Origin: Corynespora cassiicola
Taxonomy: Eukaryota; Ascomycota; Dothideomycetes; Pleosporales; Corynesporascaceae
Assembly: GCA_022059125.1 (NCBI GenBank)
Contig: JAEUWY010000006.1
Coordinates: 806,001 to 870,000 of the forward strand
DNA length: 64,000 bases
Direction of reading: 5' to 3'
Position numbers and translations under genes: made by a program. Positions 1 to 10,626 of the stretch are shown piece after piece. The stretch's first letter is position 1. Each line of letters begins with the position of its first letter. Under the pieces are notes generated by a model that ran no database searches, was not told where the DNA came from, and was given only the letters and a program-made list of their open reading frames with translations.

Positions 1-374
1 GGAGTTGCTTAGCCGAAGCATCGATTTCGCTGCGTTGCGCGTCCGTCAAGTACTGTGAGTCTTTGGGTAGAGAGCCTGCGGTGCTGCCATTGTTGGGGCG
101 CGCCGTGTGCTTGCGCCGCGGGGGATTGGCGGTCGAGAGATAGCTCTGCCGTATTGACCGTAAATATGTGTGAAGCTCTGCAATGTGGGCGCGCTGCCAG
201 AGGTTAGCTGCACGTTTTGGAGGGCCCCAAAGTGGGATTTCGGTGACGTGGTCATACAATGCGGTATGCCTCCTTCAGGAACTCGTCCAAGTCCTGCAGG
301 CGAAACACATAGGGCTCTACAGGTCTGGCATTGTGGGCAGCCAGCGCCTGGTTGAATACAGGGGTCAGGTCCAT
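1..374 (-). CDS. ufe1: Ufe1/syntaxin-18-like ER SNARE, N-terminal part (cut by window edge)
   Basis: Two-exon 5' end of a gene running off the left edge. Exon 1 is 374-258 (39 codons from ATG), the intron is 257-194 (GTATGA...GGCAG, 64 nt), and exon 2 is 193 to beyond 1. The spliced product opens MDLTPVFNQALAAHN, has DLDEFLKEAYRI before the junction and RAHIAELHTYLRSIRQSYL after it, then a basic linker and LTDAQRSEIDASAKQL. That order, a DEFLKEAYRI helix followed by a helix with LRSIRQSYL and a TDxQRxEIDxxxKQL segment, is what I know from the N-terminal domain of syntaxin-18/Ufe1, the ER t-SNARE for retrograde Golgi-to-ER fusion. The SNARE helix and tail anchor lie outside the window. The unspliced frame hits a stop just after the donor, so the intron is required. 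Family assignment is by motif memory and fairly confident. Confidence 0.8.
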
Positions 375-711
375 GGTGAGGTGCAGGCTTCAAGTTGCGT
401 GGGCTTGCTGGCTTCAAGACGGTATGACGATCAATCGATCCCCGCGGGAATCAGCGGGCTTTATTTGTTCGCTTAGCTAGCCAATGGGCGACGTTCACTC
501 TTCATCTCAACCTCCCGTCACCATGCTCGTGATATCACCAGACCTGAGCAAGAGATGGACTATACATGACTGCTCCGAAAATCTCTCTCATAAGCTCTAA
601 TTTTTCCAGGCCTCTCGCATTAATGAAACATAAAGCCATTCTCAAGAAAAAAGGTCGTGAAAACCCTCGATACCCAGCATACTGCCCCTACCCATAAGAC
701 GCCGCAAGCTC
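375..711. promoter_or_regulatory. Intergenic: ufe1 upstream region and eIF3g 3' flank
   Basis: 337 nt between two genes on the minus strand. It must hold the eIF3g 3' UTR and the promoter of the SNARE gene. I see no clear TATA box or repeat in it. Confidence 0.5.
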
Positions 712-1615
712 TTAAGTAGTCGCCTTCTTGGCGAACTCGACGCGCAGAATGAGATGCTTGAAACCGAAACCGTCCATCTTCTCGCATGCCTTGGCGGCAT
801 CTGTCCTGTCCGCGAAGCTGACAAAGGCGAAGCCCTTTGCCCTCTGGGTCTCGCGGTCCTTGGCGAGGAAGACTCTTGTGACGTGACCGAACCTTGAGAA
901 CATGTCGCGAAGCTCCTGCTCCTCGGCAAACTCTGACACGTTGGTGACACGGAGGGTAGCCAGGTCGTCCCGCTCGAACTTTCCGCCCATCTTCTCGCCG
1001 GCGCCACCACGACCACGCAGGTGAGGAGGCACATAGCTGGAGCTGCCGGCACCGAGGCCGCCGGTGTCGGGAGTGTCGTCGGGCAAAGAGGCCGGGTTGC
1101 CCTCGCCCTCGGGGGCCATGGTGTCCTTGAAGGGACACTTGGTGGTCCAGTGGTCTCCGCTGCAGATACGGCACTTGATCTTGGCGTCCTTGAGGTTGTT
1201 CTTCTTCTTCTCGATCTCGCTCTTGTCCTCGGTGGTGGCCTTCCAGCCGGCAATGGGCCTGAAGAGGATGTTCTCGGCCACGCTCGTAGTGTCGGTCTGG
1301 GGACCCGGCGGCTTGCCCTTCTCCTGCCCGAACTTGGCCCAGTGTTTCCGCTCAGCGACGCGGGGGTTCACGATCTGCTTGACGGTGGTCTTCTTGATGC
1401 GGCGCGTCGTCTTGATCTTCTTGCCGTCCTCACGGAGCGTGTAGGTGATGATGGTCTCGGAGCCATCCTTGTTCTTGATAATCTGCTGCTGGGGGAGCTG
1501 GACGGACTCCTCGTCCTCCTCTTCGGCCCAGTCGGTGCGGCTGCAATATTGCGTGAGCGGGAGTCATGGGGAGCAGACGGGGCGGGGCGCGCGCTTACCC
1601 TGCGACTCGAGACAT
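712..1615 (-). CDS. tif35: eIF3 subunit G (eIF3g/Tif35)
   Basis: Translation initiation factor 3 subunit G, an RNA-binding eIF3 subunit that aids scanning and reinitiation on the 40S ribosome. Exon 1 is only 17 nt (1615-1599), intron 1598-1541 (GTAAGC...TTGCAG, 58 nt), exon 2 1540-712 ending TAA; 281 aa. The join gives [18 protein letters not shown], matching the family's acidic N-terminus. A C-x2-C-x4-H-x4-C zinc knuckle ([14 protein letters not shown]) starts near residue 129. A single RRM spans about 200-281, with RNP2-like LRVTNVS and RNP1-like KGFAFVSF. Length fits fungal eIF3g (about 280-300 aa). The very short first exon is why no single ORF starts with ATG. It is divergent from akr1. 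Confidence 0.95.
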
Positions 1616-2060
1616 GTCTGCGCGGTTCAGTGGTCCTGGGGGTGCGGCGTGCGGCGTGCAGTCGGCGGTGGGACGGGTATATTCGACTATCAAAAGTTGA
1701 CTGTTGCGAGTGGCGGCCGTGGGGTTGTGCGCGGTGATCCAAATGCGAAGTCTTGGCGCGCTAGGCCGGCGCGGGCCTAGGCAGCGCCAGCTTGCGCGTA
1801 TGCGGGCTGCTCGGCCACCCGGCACCGCCACAGGGCTCGACGGGCACCACGGACAGGGCGGCAGGGGTCTTGAGGTCCAATTGCGCATGGGCTTACCGTC
1901 CTGACGAGGGATTGCGAACGCCGCGAGCCGCAAGTCCTGCTCAGCTGCTGCACTCCCGTTGCGTGCAGTTTCGAAAAAAGTCCCATACCCCCCCAGCATG
2001 CGCCCGGCCTCGTAACTTCCACACACTCCCGTCTCGCTCTCTGTCAACACACCGCGCGCC
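1616..2060. promoter_or_regulatory. Divergent promoter eIF3g / akr1
   Basis: 445 nt between two divergent start codons. It is C-rich just before the akr1 ATG (CCCATACCCCCCCAG at about 1981-1996) and has no clear TATA box, typical of a housekeeping bidirectional promoter. Confidence 0.5.
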
Positions 2061-4428
2061 ATGACTTCCGCGCCCGCCCAGCCCGACGCCAACGGGCATC
2101 CCACTGGAGACCAGCATGTTGAACTCGAGGACATGGCTGACAAGAAGCCCGCCCTGCCTCTGGAGGAGGACATCATGCAGCTGGCCCGTCTGGGCGAGAT
2201 AGCCGCCATCCAAAAGCTGTTTGACAGCGGGCGGTACGATGCGACGTACAAGGACGAGCAGGGCATCACGCCGCTCCACGTGGGTATCTCCCTAGCACAC
2301 ACAGTGCCGTCCGACGACAGCAGCTGATCCTATCCGCAGTGGGCCGCAATTAACAACCACTATGCGCTCTGCCATTTCCTTATCCAGAGCGGCGCCAACG
2401 TCAACGCGAAGGGCGGCGATGCTGTTGCTACACCAGTCCTCTGGGCTGCGAAACGATGCCACTACTACGTCGTCAACCTGCTTCTCGAACACGGCGCCGA
2501 CCCTCTCCTCACCGATGATCAAGGCTTCAACCTCCTGCATTCTGCTACCCTCGACGGCAATGTCTACCAGCTCGTCCTGCTGCTACACCAGGACATACCC
2601 GTCGACATCCCGGATGCGCAGGCACACACGGCCTTGATGTGGGCTGCCTACAAGGGCTATCCGTCTTGCGTAGATCTCTTCTTGCGGTGGGGGGCGAATG
2701 TGTACGCGACCGACGATCAGGGGTTCACAGCTTTGCACTGGGCATTGGTGAAGGGATCGCAGGGCTCTATCCAAAAGCTACTCGAGTACGGGGCGGATCG
2801 GTTTGCTAAGAACAACGATGGAAAGACTCCCGCCGTGACGGCTGAAGAGATGAACACGACGCGACAGTGGCACCGCGCCCTGTCCGAGGCCGGCTACAAC
2901 AAAGACGGTTCGGCCAAGGACTTCCCGGTTCCCGGCGTCAAGGATACACGTTGGTTCATCTCTCGAGCCATATTCTTTCTTCCCTTCTTCATCGTTCTCC
3001 AAGCCGTCTACCTCATCAGCCACTACCCTGTCTATGTCGGAATACCCCTTGCATTTGCCATTGCATATGGATTCCAGTGGGCTGCGCAATACCTTCTGCG
3101 CTGGGCCCCTTCGAATATGCGTAACATACATCATACCGTAAGTTACCGCTCTTGGCCGTGTAATATCTTACTAAAAATTTGCTCCTAGCCTTTTCTGGCA
3201 GGCATATTTGCTGGAACTTTGCTATGGGTGGGCGTTTCTTGGGTAACCACAGTATTGCCATGTATGTCCAGCTTTTGCTAAACCGAGTGCATAACCTAAT
3301 CTCTCCAGGGACTCTACGCACCAACTTCTTCTTGAACTTACTCTTTGGAGTCTTTTACGGACTAACTGGCTACTTCTATTTCTTCACAATGTCTTCCGAC
3401 CCAGGCTTTGTCCCAAAATCGGCATCTCGGAGCGCTTCCAAGTCGGTCATAGATGAACTCATGGAGGTAAAGCAATTTGACGAGAACCATTTCTGTGTGA
3501 ATTGTATGGTTCGAAAGCCGCTGCGGAGCAAGCATTGCAAGAGATGCGAGCGTTGTGTGGCCAAATCTGATCAGTGAGTGGCGTCGATTGAGCAGGCAGG
3601 ATTTCAGCTAATAGTTTCAGCCATTGCCCTTGGGTGAACAACTGCGTCGCGAACAACAACCATCGTCACTTCGTCTTCTACGTGCTGTTCTTGGAGCTTG
3701 GCATTCTGGTCTGGGTTCGATTGCTACTCTCATGTATGTTCAAGGACCACTGAGATTGGCCGGTTATACTAACTGTTTTAGACCTGGAAAACATTGATGG
3801 TCCCAAAGATGTCGAGTGTAATGTCCTGTCGGATGATCTCTGTAAAATCCTGCACAAAGATCCCTTCACCATTGTCCTCTCGATCTGGGCTGCTTTCCAG
3901 CTTACTTGGGTGACGATGCTACTTGCTGTCCAGCTTATTCAAGTTGCAAGAAACCTTACCACATACGAGAGCATGCGTGGCCACCTGCACAGCCATACAG
4001 CAGCCGATGCGATCAACTCCTTTGTCACCACTGGTGACACTTCACAAGATGTTACGGGTGGCAATGCTCCCACAAATGGATTCGGCTCTGGCCAGGACAC
4101 AGGAGATGCTGCTCCCCGTCGTCCAGTGAAGCGCTCGATTTGGGACCAGTGGAAGCGACTCTTGGGTCTAGACACGTTCGTTGCAACTGCACTCCGGGGA
4201 TCTCAGGCAAACCAGAGGAGAGCCCGGGGCAATCCATTCTCAAGGGGAATCGTTACCAATTGCAAGGATTTCTTCTGCGATGGCGCTCCCGTCTTCAAGT
4301 CGAAGGAGAGCGGATATGCACGGCTTGGTGGCGAACGTGTGGATTACACGCGCATGTACGAGGTCCCAAAGATGCGATACCAGCGGTCTGGCGGTACATA
4401 TGAGGCAGTGACGGCAGACGAAGTGTAA
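2061..4428 (+). CDS. akr1: Palmitoyltransferase Akr1 (ankyrin repeats + DHHC)
   Basis: Integral-membrane protein S-acyltransferase of Golgi/endosomes that palmitoylates cytosolic-face cysteines (Yck kinases in yeast). Six exons: 2061-2279, 2340-3137, 3189-3261, 3309-3573, 3621-3733, 3782-4428; 704 aa. About five ankyrin repeats fill residues 45-260 ([30 protein letters not shown]). Hydrophobic segments follow, then the Cys-rich domain ([21 protein letters not shown]) and [10 protein letters not shown] at about 451-454. Two further membrane segments lead to a TTYE motif (TTYESMRGH) near the C-terminus, as expected for DHHC enzymes. The last-but-one intron cuts the DHHC motif itself (GAT CA|C CAT TGC). 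As I recall, yeast Akr1 has DHYC; this copy has the canonical DHHC. Length is typical. Confidence 0.96.
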
Positions 4429-4694
4429 TTTAGCGGGAACGAATGCCTGTACTAGTACTTTAGATGATTAAGATGGACGGCCGGACGACACGATGAATGG
4501 ATCACGCTTTACTGTCAATGATATCTTGATCAGACATTGGTTAGGGATGCAAATGTATGCAAATGTTGCAGTCACCAATTCTAAACTCAATGCATACGAA
4601 TCCTTCAGGCGTCTTTGCGGAATTGGATGCCTTGGACAGTGACTCATTTCTACTCATGTACCGATTAATACGTCAGGTCTTGACTGGATTGCGC

Positions 4695-4701
4695 TATAAA
4701 A
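4695..4701 (+). promoter_or_regulatory. TATA box of the GNAT gene
   Basis: TATAAAA lies 34 nt before the ATG at 4735. If used, the 5' UTR is only a few nucleotides. The rest of the 4429-4734 gap is the akr1 3' flank with nothing notable. Confidence 0.5.
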
Positions 4702-4734
4702 CCAAGTCTCTCGACACGACTGAGCATCATCATC

Positions 4735-5460
4735 ATGGAGACCACTTCACGACTACAATATTATTTCATTCGCATACCGTTCACTTCACCCCATCTGGTC
4801 CATCTAGCCACCAAGTTTCGAGCCACCAAGCTTGCAGCTCTCGAGTCAGACCCGACGGCATTCGCGGTTCAACATGCAGAAGAAAGCTCACATCCAATCA
4901 CACTGTGGGAGCAACGCCTGGCTGCTCCTACGATCAATGTAGTCTGTATCGTAATGACACCAGAGCAGCAGGCACTGGACAAAGAAACGTTACTATTGTC
5001 AGGGAACTGGGTCGGCACTGCATTCATACGGGGCCCTCTGCCATACTCGGTCTTTCACATAGCCGAGTCTGAACAACCTGTTCCTGAGGACCCGAGCCTG
5101 GAAACGAGATGGCACCTCGGCAATGTCTATATATCCCCCGCGCATCGCGGACGTGGCCTTGCAAAGAAGATTGTACATGCGTGCATAGACGAAGCTCGAC
5201 AAATCACAAGAGAATTGGCCGGGGAAAACGGAAACATGCAGACAAGAGTCAGATTGTTTTGCGACCCGACAAAGACACAGGTTGTGAGCTTGTACAGAGG
5301 CTTGGGGTTCCAGGACGCGGGCAAATGTACGTTACAAGACGCATTCGTCGCCAACGGCGGTGCGGTGCTAGTCCCGAACGACTGGCAAGACACAGAGGAG
5401 AACAGGGCTCGGTGGGACAATCGATATGGACTCGCCATGGAACGCCTTGACAGGGTGTAG
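4735..5460 (+). CDS. GNAT-family N-acetyltransferase
   Basis: Intronless 241-aa protein with the GCN5-related acetyltransferase fold, transferring acetyl from acetyl-CoA to an amine. The acetyl-CoA pyrophosphate-binding motif A is visible: a beta strand LGNVYISPAHRGRGLAKK (residues about 127-144), with R-G-R-G-L-A as the Q/R-x-x-G-x-G/A signature, followed by an alpha helix. Motif B is in KTQVVSLYRGLGFQDAG near residue 190, the usual LYxxxGF. The N-terminus has an unremarkable helix (LVHLATKFRATKLAALESDP). Substrate cannot be read from sequence. It resembles the many small fungal GNAT proteins of unknown substrate. Confidence 0.85.
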   Translation: METTSRLQYYFIRIPFTSPHLVHLATKFRATKLAALESDPTAFAVQHAEESSHPITLWEQRLAAPTINVVCIVMTPEQQALDKETLLLSGNWVGTAFIRGPLPYSVFHIAESEQPVPEDPSLETRWHLGNVYISPAHRGRGLAKKIVHACIDEARQITRELAGENGNMQTRVRLFCDPTKTQVVSLYRGLGFQDAGKCTLQDAFVANGGAVLVPNDWQDTEENRARWDNRYGLAMERLDRV

Positions 5461-7258
5461 GTAGCCAGTTGAATTCCACAAGTCCCCCACTGCAGGATGT
5501 CTATCTCGTACAAAAAGCATGACAAACAAGAAGTCCCTTGAGCCACACCTTAACATTCCTTTGCTCATGGCCCCAGCCACCCGTTCTGCGAAACTGTCAT
5601 ATCTAATTTGGGACACAGCCGCAGCCCACCTATCTGGGCGATGGATTCCGAGAAACACCCCTGTCGCCATTCCGACCAGAAAAAACGCCTTCGGGACTCT
5701 ACAAGTCTTGGTCGCTCGCAACATGCACCACTCGGCGAATTAGCAGCGCACCACCACCAACAACAACACTTTCGAAGCAGGAAGGCATCTGCACCGTGGT
5801 ACAATGCCCTCCAGAGTGCCATCGAGGGCCCTCTGACACATTTAAAACGTTTCACGAGTCCCCCCGACCCAGCGCTCGCCGTGATGGCGATCGCAATCCA
5901 TCGCAAACCCGCCCTCTCTTCAGTATCTCAAACACGCGCAACACAATATTTTTTTTTGGTTTGAAAAGCAGCAAACCGACATTCCCCACCACTAACACGA
6001 AATCCCCGATCAAAGACCCCGGTCTTCCAACTCGGCAAACCCTCCCCGTTTCTGGTATCCCGACAGGCTGCGCCAGCGGCGACAAAATAATTTAACTAGG
6101 GGGATGTGTGGTGGGAGACGAGGGCTGTGCCGTAATCGCGGCCTCCGCCTGCCTACCACCTCGCTGACCATGGGATTTGTTCAACGAGGCAAAGCCGTAC
6201 CCTTGCTACCAGATTTTCCCCATAATAATTACCTGAGACAGCCGCAGTGGGCAACCTTTTGAATTCCTGTTATTCCCTTATCCAGCAAAGATATTCCCTC
6301 CGTATCTAATCCCCCGAACAACGGCCCTTTCAAGGCACGGACAGGACAAAGAGAATAACCAGAAGCAAAGAGGAAGAAAAAAAGGAATGTAATCCCTACA
6401 GCTTCCCTAAAAAAGTCCTGCGGCCTAATCCATCGCCTTGTTTGTTTTCTGGCTACGTGCTCGTTGTCAATGGTCCTAGCCGTCCTTCCTCCCGCCACAT
6501 GCGGATTGCTGACTTTCCTCCCAACCCCCCATGTTCATTTCGCATTCTCCAAATCCCATTCCTCCCCAATGGGAACTGCCGATTGGGGTGAGCACTGGCC
6601 CTGCGTCTTGGTACCTCTCTTTCAACTCTTCTTGCTGTGAAACCCCCGCGGGTGTTGTACGGGCGTGTTTCGCCTTAAAGCTGCGCCTGACCTGGCCTGG
6701 CCTGGCCTGGCCTGAGTGGCCTGCCTTGCCTTGCCTCAACCCTTGGCGAGGGGGAAGCAAGTGGCGGGAAGGAACGTCGTAGTGTCCATGCTGGCGGGGG
6801 GCCCGGGAGGGACTAAACTGGACTGGGCCCTCTTTCTTCTGAAGGTCCCTTTTTTTAATTCACCGGTAACGCGCGAATGGTACAGTTACGGTAACGATGG
6901 ACGTAGCGTCACGCTCCCTCCTCCCAATTAACTCTTCCCTCGAACAGACTAGCGGACTCCGTAGGTGGGGATAACAAAGGTAAGAGGTAGTTGGGTGGGT
7001 GAGGCGACGCCTACCACGTGGATGGTCTCGGGACTTGGGGTAAGCTGCACGCTCCATGCTAATGGATTAATTCCCATGGCTGCAGGTTTCTTACATAGGC
7101 TTGGTGGGTTCCCGGTTCTTTCCATTCTTCTTGGTTTTGGTTTTCCTCTGGACGTGTTTTGCGTTTGCTTGTTACTCGGCATTCTCCTTTTTGATCGGCG
7201 GCGTCGCGTTACGTCGTGGAGAGTGCAAATAGCGACGACGACGACAACAACGAATAAT
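5461..7258. other. Intergenic, 1.8 kb, no supportable gene
   Basis: Contains the GNAT 3' flank and the upstream region of the rhodopsin-domain gene. Open frames here are short, lack family motifs and overlap each other. A short tandem CCTGG array sits at 6691-6714. Pyrimidine-rich tracts occur at 6480-6560. Nothing else stands out. Confidence 0.5.
6691..6714. repeat. CCTGG tandem microsatellite
   Basis: Almost five perfect copies of CCTGG, followed by diverged CCTTG copies to about 6735. Confidence 0.85.
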
Positions 7259-8757
7259 ATGATCGGTACATCTAGTCAACATGGTCAGCTGGCTCTGTAC
7301 TCGATATCGCTGTTTTTTGCGTCTGTGGCGGTCTCTGGGAGGCTGTATGCAAGGAGGATCACACATACGAAGTGGCAGTGGAATGACTGGCTCATGATAT
7401 TCGCCTATGTGGGTAGTCTTCGTCCGGACCTTCGTCTTTATTCATGGAGATGTGCTAATCGTATGTAGGTCAATGTCGTCGGACTAGTCATCAGCGCAAT
7501 CATCGGTAGGTGAAACCCTCTTTACTCCGAAGACGACACAAGGACTGACAATCTTTCTAGGTGTGGTAAAAGGCGAGATGGGCGTCCACCTCATTTCATT
7601 ACCTAAGCATCGTCTGGAAGATATCATTACATTCAATTTGAAGGTCAATACCCTGTTCCAGCTCTTTGGCTGTCCTCTGTCTCTGACATGCGCAGATGAC
7701 AATCGTCGCCCCTATCTTCCTCTACTCAGCTTCTTTTCTTGTCAAGATGTCCATCACGCATCTCTATATTGTACTCTTCCCTCATACGCCCCTACAATGG
7801 ATATGCAAAGTACAACTCGTGCTATTGACACTCGCCTGGCTTTCGTCTCTCTTGCCGACCTTTTTCATGTGCGAACCGCTCGAGTACATTTGGAATCGGA
7901 ACATCGAGGGAGGCAAGTGCATCAACTTAAAAGCCTTCTGGAGGGGTACGGGAGCGATCGCGCTGTTCTTCGACGTTACGTGCGTGGTTTTGCCGCTGCC
8001 AGTGCTGTGGAGCCTCAAGATGGGAGTGTGGCAAAAGCTCAAGCTGACGATGCTCTTCGGGCTGGGATTAGGGTGAGTGGTACTTTTCTTGCTCTTACGA
8101 TGCACATACCTCAGCCTAGATGCTGATGTCGTTACCAACAGTATATGCATCATCACAGCTCTTCGCATCTACTATGACGAACTCATGGACTTTGCCGATC
8201 TGTCATACACTGCGGCACCCGTCATCATGTGCGCCGTCCCCGAGCCTAGCTTTGCCATCGTCTTGGGATCGATTCCCATCATGTTACCGCTCTTTACACG
8301 CGCATCCAACACAGTCAAGTCTGGTTTCGCGAATAATAAACCTACTTTTACGCCAAGTCCTGGGCAGTCTCGACCTCCGACCGCGCAGACACAGGATCTT
8401 CCACATAGACCTGCCCCCCTCCAGCGCTCGGATTCGAAAAAGTTCAAACAGTGGGTCGATCATGTGTACCCGCTCACCCCGATTACCGAAGGCGGAAGAG
8501 GCAGCGATGAAAGTGGCAGAGCGGGATACAGCGTAGATCTAGAGAGGGGGTCTCGTAGGATCCCGAGCTGGGGTGGGATTACAATAAGGAAGGAGGTGAG
8601 GATCAACTCGGAGAAGAATCATGTGCATGATGCAAAGCTTGAAGCGGAGAAGGAGAAGAAAAAGAGGCGGAGAAGTTCGTTCAAAAGAGGACACCTGGAG
8701 AGTGACAGCGTGCAAGAGAGACCCGAACCTTGCTGTCCGAGGGAAAACGAAATATAG
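7259..8757 (+). CDS. Fungal rhodopsin-domain (SAT4-like) 7-TM membrane protein
   Basis: Five exons: 7259-7408, 7469-7505, 7561-7643, 7696-8072, 8142-8757; 420 aa. The N-terminal two-thirds is a run of about seven hydrophobic segments, including a first helix LALYSISLFFASVAVSG, SSLLPTFFMCEPLEYIW, ALFFDVTCVVLPLPVLWSL and LTMLFGLGLGICIITALRIYY. The order, with an interhelical GGKCIN segment followed by DVTCVVLPLPVLW, is that of the family often annotated as 'integral membrane protein' or PTH11-like/SAT4 rhodopsin domain. The C-terminal 150 residues are a cytosolic, Ser/Arg/Lys-rich tail with a basic stretch (EKEKKKRRRSSFKR). The usual C-terminal proline motif reads PEPSFAIVLGSIPIMLPLF. Function and ligand are unknown in the family. 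The stop is 61 bp from the convergent GNAT gene. Confidence 0.88.
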
Positions 8758-8818
8758 TGCGGGGTTCTTAGATATCCAATCGTAAATGTTAATACAATAC
8801 AAGGAATACCTGTCCAAT

Positions 8819-9645
8819 CTATATCTTTTTTACCGGTGACCTTACCATCCAGCAGATCCTTTGCTTGGGCCGGTCTTTCCATTTCTCGGGTAGTTGCAAT
8901 GTGAAATCTTGGTGCAGTTCGAAGCCATTCTTCCGGTATAGAGGCACTGCTACGGCAGTTGCTTCAACAATGGCATCAACGCCCAGATTATCTGCCATTT
9001 TGGTTCCCCATTGAGTCAAAAGTGTGCCCGCTCCTTTTCTCTGCCATTGCGGATCTACCATCAGATATTCTAGGGCTGCATCAGGGCGATTAGCAACGTC
9101 TTTGGTTTGGATACGAACGCATGCGTACAAAGAAGCCGGCCACGGGCCTCGTCAAATTTCTTCCTCCTGTTGATAAGATATGTGTCGCTCAAATATAGAG
9201 CATAGTCCTTCTCTTCCCCATTCTCCCACCAATCACCCGTCGTCTTTGCATCTGGGAGGGCAGCTGCTTTTCCGTCGTAGACGTTCCATTTGGCACCCGC
9301 TATCATTTTACCGTCTGCACTAACAATCTTCAGCCAGCTTGCCGATTTGTCGGCCCTGAAAAGATCAAGCATTCGTGTTGTGCCTGCAGATCTACCCTTT
9401 GGCTTGTCGTGTGAAGGAAACTCGGCATCGATATAAGGGTGGTCATGGGCGAATGCTACCGAGACGAGTTCAAAAAAGCGGGGAATGTCCTCTTGGGTGC
9501 ATTCCTGGAGCTCGAAAGTCGACGATGTTGGGGATTTTGACTCTGAGGCGGGGGTTGACTGTGATGTAGTTGCTTTTCCATTTACTGGGGGGACAGGCAA
9601 AGGAGCGTGCGTAGACGTAAGAAACGATGCACTGTGGGACAACAT
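8819..9645 (-). CDS. GNAT-family N-acetyltransferase (two exons)
   Basis: 257-aa acetyltransferase. Exon 1 9645-9129, intron 9128-9076 (GTACGC...GCTAAT...GATGCAG, 53 nt), exon 2 9075-8819. The splice restores motif A without a gap: RGRLLSLEYLMVDPQWQRKGAG, with QRKGAG as the acetyl-CoA loop at about residues 183-188. VPLYRKNGFELH follows near 220 as motif B. The domain is preceded by about 45 Ser/Thr/Pro-rich residues and then TFELQECTQEDIPRFFELV, the typical start of a fungal GNAT domain. Sequence organisation (WxxNG, DxYLI, L-xVDPxxQRxGAG) fits the common fungal 'acyl-CoA N-acyltransferase' group. Substrate unknown. It is tail-to-tail with the rhodopsin-domain gene. Confidence 0.87.
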
Positions 9646-10626
9646 GGAATATTAGGTATGGCGATATCCAACTCGAAGGGAAGTGAAAAAGAAGCACACA
9701 AGCGCAGACATGGGCTGAGGAGCCAAGAGCGAGAACGCAAGGTGTCGCTGTGCCGTCGCGGGGTTTATGGCACATATTAACCAAGTCGACCGCCATCAAC
9801 GGAACTTGACTGTGCGAGGTGAGATTGCGACCCGGGGCTGTGGATTGCGACGCATGATCAGGCTTGCTGTAGCTCCCAGCTCACAAGTAAGCTGTGGCCA
9901 TGGCTCCTGAGTGGACGAACGGAGCAGCCGAACCATTGGCAGCCGTGTCATGGCAGCGGGAGGCTGACGGAGAGAGGCAATGAGGGCTTTGAGCTGGGCC
10001 CTAACATTGTCATGGCGTCTGCGGCAATTTCGATGCGACAACGGAGGAAGCTGGAGGGTTTGGCGGTGGGTAGGGGCTAGCAAGGCACGCCGATCAAGAA
10101 GGTCGCCAGTCGGACCGCATGGCGCCCCTCAGCCTTATCGTGAATGCGGGGCCGTTGAGCTCCAGGGTGTGGGGAAGCTGTTGTCAAAGCAAGCCGGATG
10201 CTCCAAGACAGCTCTGACATGCAGATTGAGCCCGTCTCGACGTCGGAAGCAAATGATCCGCCATGAAGATAGAGTCGGCCGCTCCGCGTCTCAGGGTGCG
10301 GCTGCGTGATCAGGTGCCCATGTACCCCGCCGCTGCTGATAGGCGGCGCCGGAGCTTGGGCGGGGGTACAACACCTGAAGGCGCCAGCACCTCCTGCCCG
10401 TTTGCCCATCTCCAGACTGCTCACCTTTGTACTTCACACATGCTCTGAGCCCCGAGTCTTCGTCCCGCATCGCGTCGCGCGTCTCGCATTTCGTCGGTCG
10501 ATGTGAGCGTCGCACCCATCGCCCGTGCCCGTGGACCGCGTCCTGGTCCAGCTTACCTCGCGCGCCACACCAAGGGATTCGAGCGGATAGTCGGCGGCCA
10601 AGCGCTCGCCGCCATCAATCACCGCC
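9646..10626. promoter_or_regulatory. Divergent intergenic region, 1 kb
   Basis: Lies between the start codons of the second GNAT gene and the 1213-aa protein gene. It probably holds both promoters and 5' UTRs. I found no gene, TATA box or repeat I can support. Confidence 0.45.
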
